Source: Neurospora crassa OR74A (lineage: Eukaryota; Ascomycota; Sordariomycetes; Sordariales; Sordariaceae). Taken from it: 64,000 nt of DNA. The position numbers and the translations under genes are program-made. Numbering within the stretch: position 1 is the stretch's first letter; the number at the start of each line of letters is the position of its first letter. Positions 58,721 to 64,000 of this stretch are shown piece after piece. The DNA lies in NCBI RefSeq assembly GCF_000182925.2, contig NC_026501.1, positions 4,009,917-4,073,916 on the forward strand, read 5' to 3'. Under the pieces are notes generated by a model. That model searched no databases. It was not told the DNA's origin and saw only the letters and a program-made list of their open reading frames with translations.

Positions 58721-60950
58721 CTAATAACTTAGGGAAGTAAATAAATTACTATAAAACGAAGTATTATTACCTAATACTAACCGAATTAAAAGCCTTTAAA
58801 TTACTATAAGAAGCGATATACAAAGTACTTATAATCCTCTATTACTACAACCCAAATAAACGCCTTTTTATTTGAATAGATAAATTATTAAAAAGAGGAT
58901 TTGGGGTAATAGTCTTCTACATTAAAAATATATATAAATAAAAACCTAGTTAACTGATTCTATTAATAATAGTATTACCTATAATATTTTTAAGCAAATA
59001 TTTAACCGCCCCTGAAATAAAATATAGCTTATTAAAATTAAAAGTAACTTACTTAATTTAAACAATTAAGCACCTTCGTACAATAATCTATTTATTAAAT
59101 TAATTTATAATAATTCCTACTAACTATACTATAATAAAGGGAATTATTAAATAAACAAAACTAAATATATCTTTAATAAATAAAGTAAATAGAAGATTAA
59201 TTAATACGTCTATCTATCTTTCCTAATACAACCTAACAATCTACTACCTTACTAAAAAGCTCAATATTATCCCCAACGTATTAAGTCGGTTAAAAGTAGT
59301 AGGAAATAAGGATTTAGAATAAGGACTAATAGTATTCAATAAAGTATAGTATATCGAGTCGGAAGCCTTTATAGACCCTAGTACAAAAAAGAAATTCGCG
59401 GAGGCTTACACTACAAATAAGAAGTACGCCAAAATAATAAAAAATCTAACTATTAGAAGGGAAAAGGACGGGAACCCCTTTGAAGGTGAAGGGACCTTTT
59501 TGCAACCCAAGCACCTATTCGAATTTAAAGACGGACTACTTTATGATATTAAAAGTAATAATATATAAACGCTTTATATCCTATGCAACTAAATATAAAT
59601 AATTTTATAGGAAGTACACAATAGGAAACATTATTTCAAAAGAAATAAAATATTATACGAATTATAAGGACCAGCTATTTATAATAAAATATACTTAATA
59701 AAGCAATACGTACGATACTACCCAATATATAAACTTAACTAAACCGAAAAAGCACTACCCAATAGCAACTACTAATCTATCCGCCTATTAAAAGACCCAA
59801 TCCCAATACGGGTTATAACTATCGATTTTATTATCGCTTTACTACAAGTCCCTTCAATAATTACCCTATAGCGCTTAACTAATAAAGAAATATTTAATTA
59901 CCTACTAATAATATTATACCCCGTATCTAAACACTCCCTTCTTATACCTAGGTATACTACATATACAATATAAAATTAAATAACTCTTTTAATTCAATAC
60001 TTACTCTTAATTAATTAAAATATTCCCTAAAGAATTATTTCCAACCAAAATCGCAAATTCACCTCTAAACTATAGAAAGGAATTTAGAAAAGTTTAGGGA
60101 TATAATTATTAATAATAACCGTATACTACCCCTAAGGAAACGGCTTCGCCGAACATAAGAATTAAATTATTAAAATAGCTATACAATTTCATTACTTCGA
60201 AAACTCTAAAACGCTATAAATAGCTTTAATACCGGCCGTTTAATAGAACTTCAATAGCGCTTATTTAAGACCTATAAGTATATTACTATATAAAATATTA
60301 TTCGGATTCAAATTAGCCGGACTATTAAACCTAATTTATACCGTTACCCTTAAATACTACCTAATATTAAAAGAGCATATTCAACAAAACGCCAGACTTA
60401 TTGTAAATTTCTCAACCGCCGCGGCTAAACGAAGGTACGATCATTAATATTAGCCTATTAAATTTAAAGAGGGAAACGAAGTATACCTTCGCCTATATTA
60501 TAAATATTACCTCCCTAATAAACTACTCCGGAAGCTATCCTAGCAATATAGTAAGCCTTTTAAAGTCTTAAAGAAAGTAGGACGTTTAGTATACAAATTA
60601 GACCTCCCCCTAAAATAGAAAATCTATTCTGTTATTTCAATAACCTACTTAACTAAAGTACTATTTAAAAATCTATTCAAACGTACGCTACTATAATCCG
60701 GCCCCGTAGAAGAAGATTAAAATTCTAGCGAAGAAGAAGGAGACTCCTACGAACTAAAAAGGATTATCGATAATTGTATATTACATAGTGTTAAAGTATA
60801 CCTTGTAAAATAGAAAGGATAGGGGTACGAATATAACGAATAGATAATAGAGTAGCAATTATAATATATTTAGGAACTATTAACCGAATATAAAAAGGTA
60901 AATAAGCGGAAAGATAAGGGGAGAGTAAAGGTAAAAGGCGATGCAATTCT
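58721..60950 (+). pseudogene. G RNase H, integrase and chromodomain remnant
   Basis: RNase H region to about 59150 (LLYYYNPNKRLFIXIDKLLKRGFG). Integrase core about 59700-60450 (YPXGNGFAEH near 60120-60160, PISILLYKILFGF near 60260-60310). The C-terminal part has YLRLYYKYYLPNKLLRKLS (60485-60540) and FKVLKKVGRLVYKLDLPLK. A chromodomain follows near 60750-60890 (YELKRIIDN, SVKVYLVKXKGXGYEYNE). Stops at Gln/Trp positions as elsewhere. Confidence 0.8.
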
Positions 60951-61080
60951 ATAACAAAGCCTTCGTTATATATAATAAGGAATTAAAACTAGAGGATTAT
61001 AGTAAAAGGATGATTAATACTTAGTAATAGGCGTAGTATTACTAAGGATAGCAAAATTTCTTTTATACGCCGGTATTTAA

Positions 61081-61301
61081 TACCAGAACCCTTATCTTAT
61101 ATATCTACTATAGATTTCTGGTGGTGAAGGTTATAGACCTACCCCACCCGGCAGGCACTTGCCTACCGGTTGTAATGCCCGATAAAATAAGACTGCTATA
61201 GATATATCTATTCTATTACAAGGCAGTCTTTCTCATTAACCTTCTTGGAGGGCATCACTCTTCACAATACAATATTTTACTTATACTCTACTGCTCCCGC
61301 A
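61081..61301 (+). repeat. G 3' LTR (221 bp)
   Basis: Inner end mutated (TACCAGAACCCTTATC), outer end well preserved (GGAGGGCATCACTCTTCACA): the mirror image of the 5' LTR. Confidence 0.92.
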
Positions 61302-62420
61302 TCACAAAGGCTATAATACGCCGTTAGCCGTCTACTTCTTATATTAAATAGCCCCCGAGAGTAAACCCTCTATAATTAACCTCTAAGAATATCGGATACT
61401 TAGGGTTCTACTTAATAAATATAAATATTTAAATAAATAGAGTTTTAAATAACTAGAATACCTCTTTATACGCTACTAACTATTTAAATAGGACTCCTTT
61501 ATTAATTAGCGCCGTAAGTAGTACGGTTATTATAATAAATTTAGGTATAAATATTTAATAATAATTTATAAATCCTAAAAAACTCCAAACTCCCTTTTAA
61601 AATATTAGAACAGCCTATTCTAAGATAGCCTTAACCTTCTTAGGGTCTATTTAAATACCTACGTTAGTATAAATAATAAATTTTAAATATTTAACTTTCT
61701 TAATAGCAAATTTGTATTTATTAAGGTCTAAATAAAGTTCGGTATTTTAGAGACGTTCGAATACTATATAGACCTTTTATATATAGTTTTTTTGAGACTT
61801 GTTAATAAAGATAAGGATATTATTTATATACGCCGAATAGAAATTTTTAAAAAATTCTTATAATATTTATTTAATATACTATTAAAAGGTAGCTAAAGCG
61901 TTGTATAAACCGAAGGAGATTATTAATTATTCGAATAGGCTGTAGTATATTTGAAATACTATTTTATATTTTTCTCTTTCTACTATTTGGATCTTATAGA
62001 AGGTTTATATTATATTTACCTTAGAGAACTACTTTATTCCTTTAAATATTTAGAACATTTCTCAGATTAATAGTAAGGGGTATTAATTTATTTAAATAAT
62101 TATATTGAAAGCTCGGTAGTTATAATAGAAGCGAAAGCTTCCGTTTGGCTTCCGAACGAAGAGAATAGGGGCTCTAGTAATTAAATTATTAATATAGATA
62201 AAGCCTTTATTTATTAAATCCCAGAAAATCTTTTTAAATATTAAAAATTCCTCCCGAAATATATTATACAATAGGTTGAAGGGGAGTAGAAGATTTCTAC
62301 CGTTAAGCCCCTTCTTTGGTTCGATCTTTAAATTAATTCCGGGCTTATAATTATTAAGATAGTCGGCTTCTTATTTCTTAAAGAGAGGAATAAGGTCTCA
62401 AAACTCTTTAGGGATAATCT
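61302..62420 (-). pseudogene. H reverse transcriptase and RNase H (5' part) remnant
   Basis: Minus strand: FKKXEADYLNNYKPGINLKI (about 62375-62315), NKGFIYINNLITRAPILFVRKPNGSF (62225-62145), FYYNYRAF, SLFEXLIIPFGLYNALATF (about 61930-61870), SAYINNILIFI at about 61830-61800 (YxDDI with Asn for Asp), LDLNKYKFAIKKVKYL, and then TALINKGVLFK, FTLGGYLI and RRIIAFV up to the G insertion. A canonical Gypsy RT-RNase H, inactive. Confidence 0.85.
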
Positions 62421-63790
62421 ATTAGAATTCTTTATCGGTTTTAATTTATTTAGGTACTAAGGCCTTTTTAATATCCTCTAACCGGATAGCGAATATAGAA
62501 GTTTCTATAGTAGCCCAGCCTTCTTTCTTATTTATTTAGCGAATATACTTAATAAAAATAGTAGTAAGAACGTATGTTATTCCTTGGATTTCTTTGAGGA
62601 ATAGGGTTTAAAGTTTAAATTTATAAATATAATTTATTTAGGATTAAGTAGCGTTATATTAAAGTCTCTTCTTATAGAGGACTAAATATATTTAATTAAC
62701 TATTAACTATAGTTTCCTAAGAATAATAGGGTATTCGAACTCTAGTACTACGTATACGTAAATTAATAAAATACAACTTTAAAACTCTATAAGGGAATAT
62801 ATAATACTTTAGATAGAGGCGCCTTCCATAATTGTTATAGCGCTTCGGATCTATTTAGCTGGGATTAGAATAATAGGAATCTAGAGATCCCAAATAATAT
62901 TTTTACTAATAGTAATATAGTATTAACAACCTTTATTAATAAGGGTGTAAAATAAATTAGTAGAAATGATAATAATTAATATTAAAGTTAGTTCTATTTT
63001 TATTCGAGGTTTAAATTCTTTTATTTTATTTAATACTTCGGGGGTAGGCTTTAGTACCCAATTTCGTACTAGAATTACTCTTTTCCTTAATCTAATTCGG
63101 AATTTAAAAATTTAATTACTTAAAACTCTTTATTAAATAGTAGGGTTATTTAAATAATTTAAATATATATTCCCTTACCTTAAAGGTTCATAGCCGGTAG
63201 GTATAAGTATTTAATAATAACGTAGCCAGTAGTATTATAATAAATATACTATCTTTTAGTACGGCGTTTCTCCCTTTCGTCCTATAATACTTATTTAGCC
63301 CGTCCCTTTAATTAAACGGAAGACCCTTTACTTCGAACGCTATAAATATTAATTATACCTATAAAAATATTATTATTGGTATTATATCGAATTTTAGAGG
63401 GTATAGCGGAGGAAGAGCTATAGGTCTAATACTAATAATTAAAGTAATCCGAGCCGGCGGCAATAGGGACGTAAATTCTAATTCGCTAGTTATTTTAATT
63501 ATTACTCTATAGGTAGCTCTAATAGAGTATTCGGAATTTTATAGTCTTTTTATATTTATAAATAATATTCTAGAACTATTCTACGTAAATAAGATAATTA
63601 TTAAAGAGTTTAATAGTAAAGAAGTAATTATTAAACTTCTTATTAATAGTATAATAAAAGAATCCTAATTTAGTACGGCTATTCTAATTGTAACTACTAA
63701 TTTTTAAAAACTCGTTATTAAAGTTAGTAAAGAATTCGGAAAATAGTTCGCCGTCCTTCTACTTTATTTTAATAAAATTATTAAGGAAGC
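62421..63790 (-). other. Probable gag/protease part of H, not resolved
   Basis: By position this should carry protease and gag of H on the minus strand. The sequence is heavily mutated and I could not see catalytic or knuckle motifs. The 5' LTR of H was not found. Confidence 0.4.
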
Positions 63791-63814
63791 AACAAGAAGA
63801 GAATAGGTGGCGAG

Positions 63815-64000
63815 ATGGCGCGTAAAGGTCGCCGAAGCAATAAGGAGAAGGAAACGCTTAAACGCCGCAGAAACGCGCATACGATTCGACGAGATAATAC
63901 TACGGTACTACACATGGCCCAGCACGGACGAGAACCCCGCACCATACTATTTATCGAAGGTTATGAGCTCCCTACTAATATAAGTAAGAACCGGGAAAAT
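63815..64000 (+). CDS. Open, less mutated reading frame running off the right edge (partial)
   Basis: From ATG at 63815 the frame is open for 62 codons to the window end. The N-terminal part is very basic (MARKGRRSNKEKETLKRRRN), followed by VLHMAQHGREPRTILFIEGY. CA/TG dinucleotides and GC content rise sharply here compared with the sequence left of 63780. An in-frame TAA lies at 63782-63784, so the ATG is a plausible start. I recognise no family. It could be the first exon of a host gene, or the gag of another less-damaged transposon. Confidence 0.4.
   Translation, partial: MARKGRRSNKEKETLKRRRNAHTIRRDNTTVLHMAQHGREPRTILFIEGYELPTNISKNREN

Larger units (their letters stand above)
52614..61301 (+). 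mobile_element. G: Gypsy-type LTR retrotransposon inserted in H
   Basis: Two 221-bp LTRs (52614-52834 and 61081-61301) start TGCCGGAAC or mutated TACCAGAAC and end CCCGCA. The element contains gag with zinc-finger remnant, protease, RT, RNase H, integrase and chromodomain on the plus strand. It interrupts the H RNase H exactly between RPIAF-like and YSKKL-like sequence. No clean target duplication is visible. LTR-like E2 (57172-57922) is inserted between its protease and RT. Confidence 0.9.
50600..63700 (-). mobile_element. H: Gypsy-type element on the minus strand, split by Gypsy G
   Basis: H-derived sequence is about 50600-52613 and 61302-63700. Read on the minus strand from right to left it shows RT approach and RT (62420-61600), RNase H start (61480-61302), then across G the rest of RNase H (52612-52300), integrase (52250-50830) and a chromodomain (50830-50650). 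The outer ends and LTRs of H were not identified, so boundaries are approximate. All frames are broken by RIP-type stops. Confidence 0.75.

Overview
This is a filamentous-fungus (Ascomycota, Pezizomycotina) genome window. It is almost entirely AT-rich repeat DNA degraded in the manner of repeat-induced point mutation (RIP), and it holds one intact host gene. The signs of RIP are direct: CpA and TpG are strikingly rare while TpA is abundant over most of the 64 kb, conserved transposon motifs carry Y for C or H, N for D and stop codons for Q or W, and copies of the same element differ mainly by C/T and G/A. The host gene has two short fungal introns of 75 and 74 bp and normal base composition. 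I cannot name the species.

Layout. 1-2638: degraded sequence with an LTR-like copy (E1) and an Asn/Tyr-rich minus-strand relic. 2639-9798: complete chromodomain-type Gypsy/Metaviridae element (A1) with two 340-bp LTRs. 9799-11830: unassigned sequence with an Asn-rich minus-strand relic. 11831-22980: a nest. A 5'-truncated LINE (B4) with a 16-bp target-site duplication (TSD) contains a 9.46-kb Gypsy element (C, 259-bp LTRs, perfect 5-bp TSD). C itself contains a truncated antisense LINE (B3, 15-bp TSD) and an 0.8-kb element (D1); a second, inverted D copy (D2) sits in the LINE tail. 23398-28993: full-length LINE B1 with a 15-bp TSD. 30504-33070: the host gene, an Abp1/drebrin-like actin-binding protein on the minus strand. 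34488-48675: LINE B2 with a 15-bp TSD, interrupted by a second copy of Gypsy A (A2). 48676-50600: unidentified plus-strand decayed frame. 50600-63700: Gypsy H on the minus strand, split by Gypsy G (52614-61301, 221-bp LTRs), which is itself split by LTR-like E2. 63815-64000: an open, less mutated frame running off the right edge.

The transposon genes are all pseudogenes. The pol genes are recognisable only as domain order (gag, protease, reverse transcriptase, RNase H, integrase, chromodomain for Gypsy; zinc-knuckle ORF1, endonuclease, reverse transcriptase for the LINE). The host gene sits in an island of about 3-4 kb between two large RIP-damaged LINE loci.

I did not find a new biological system with convincing function. 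The observations most worth following are: the way mutation spares the outer edges of LTR pairs in three elements; the D family, which has a tRNA-like Pol III promoter match but no recognisable class; the extra post-integrase reading frame and minisatellites shared by both A copies; and unidentified decayed frames at 2.2-2.6, 10.2-10.7 and 49.1-50.5 kb. Seven 100-N runs, all inside repeats, are assembly gaps of unknown true size.
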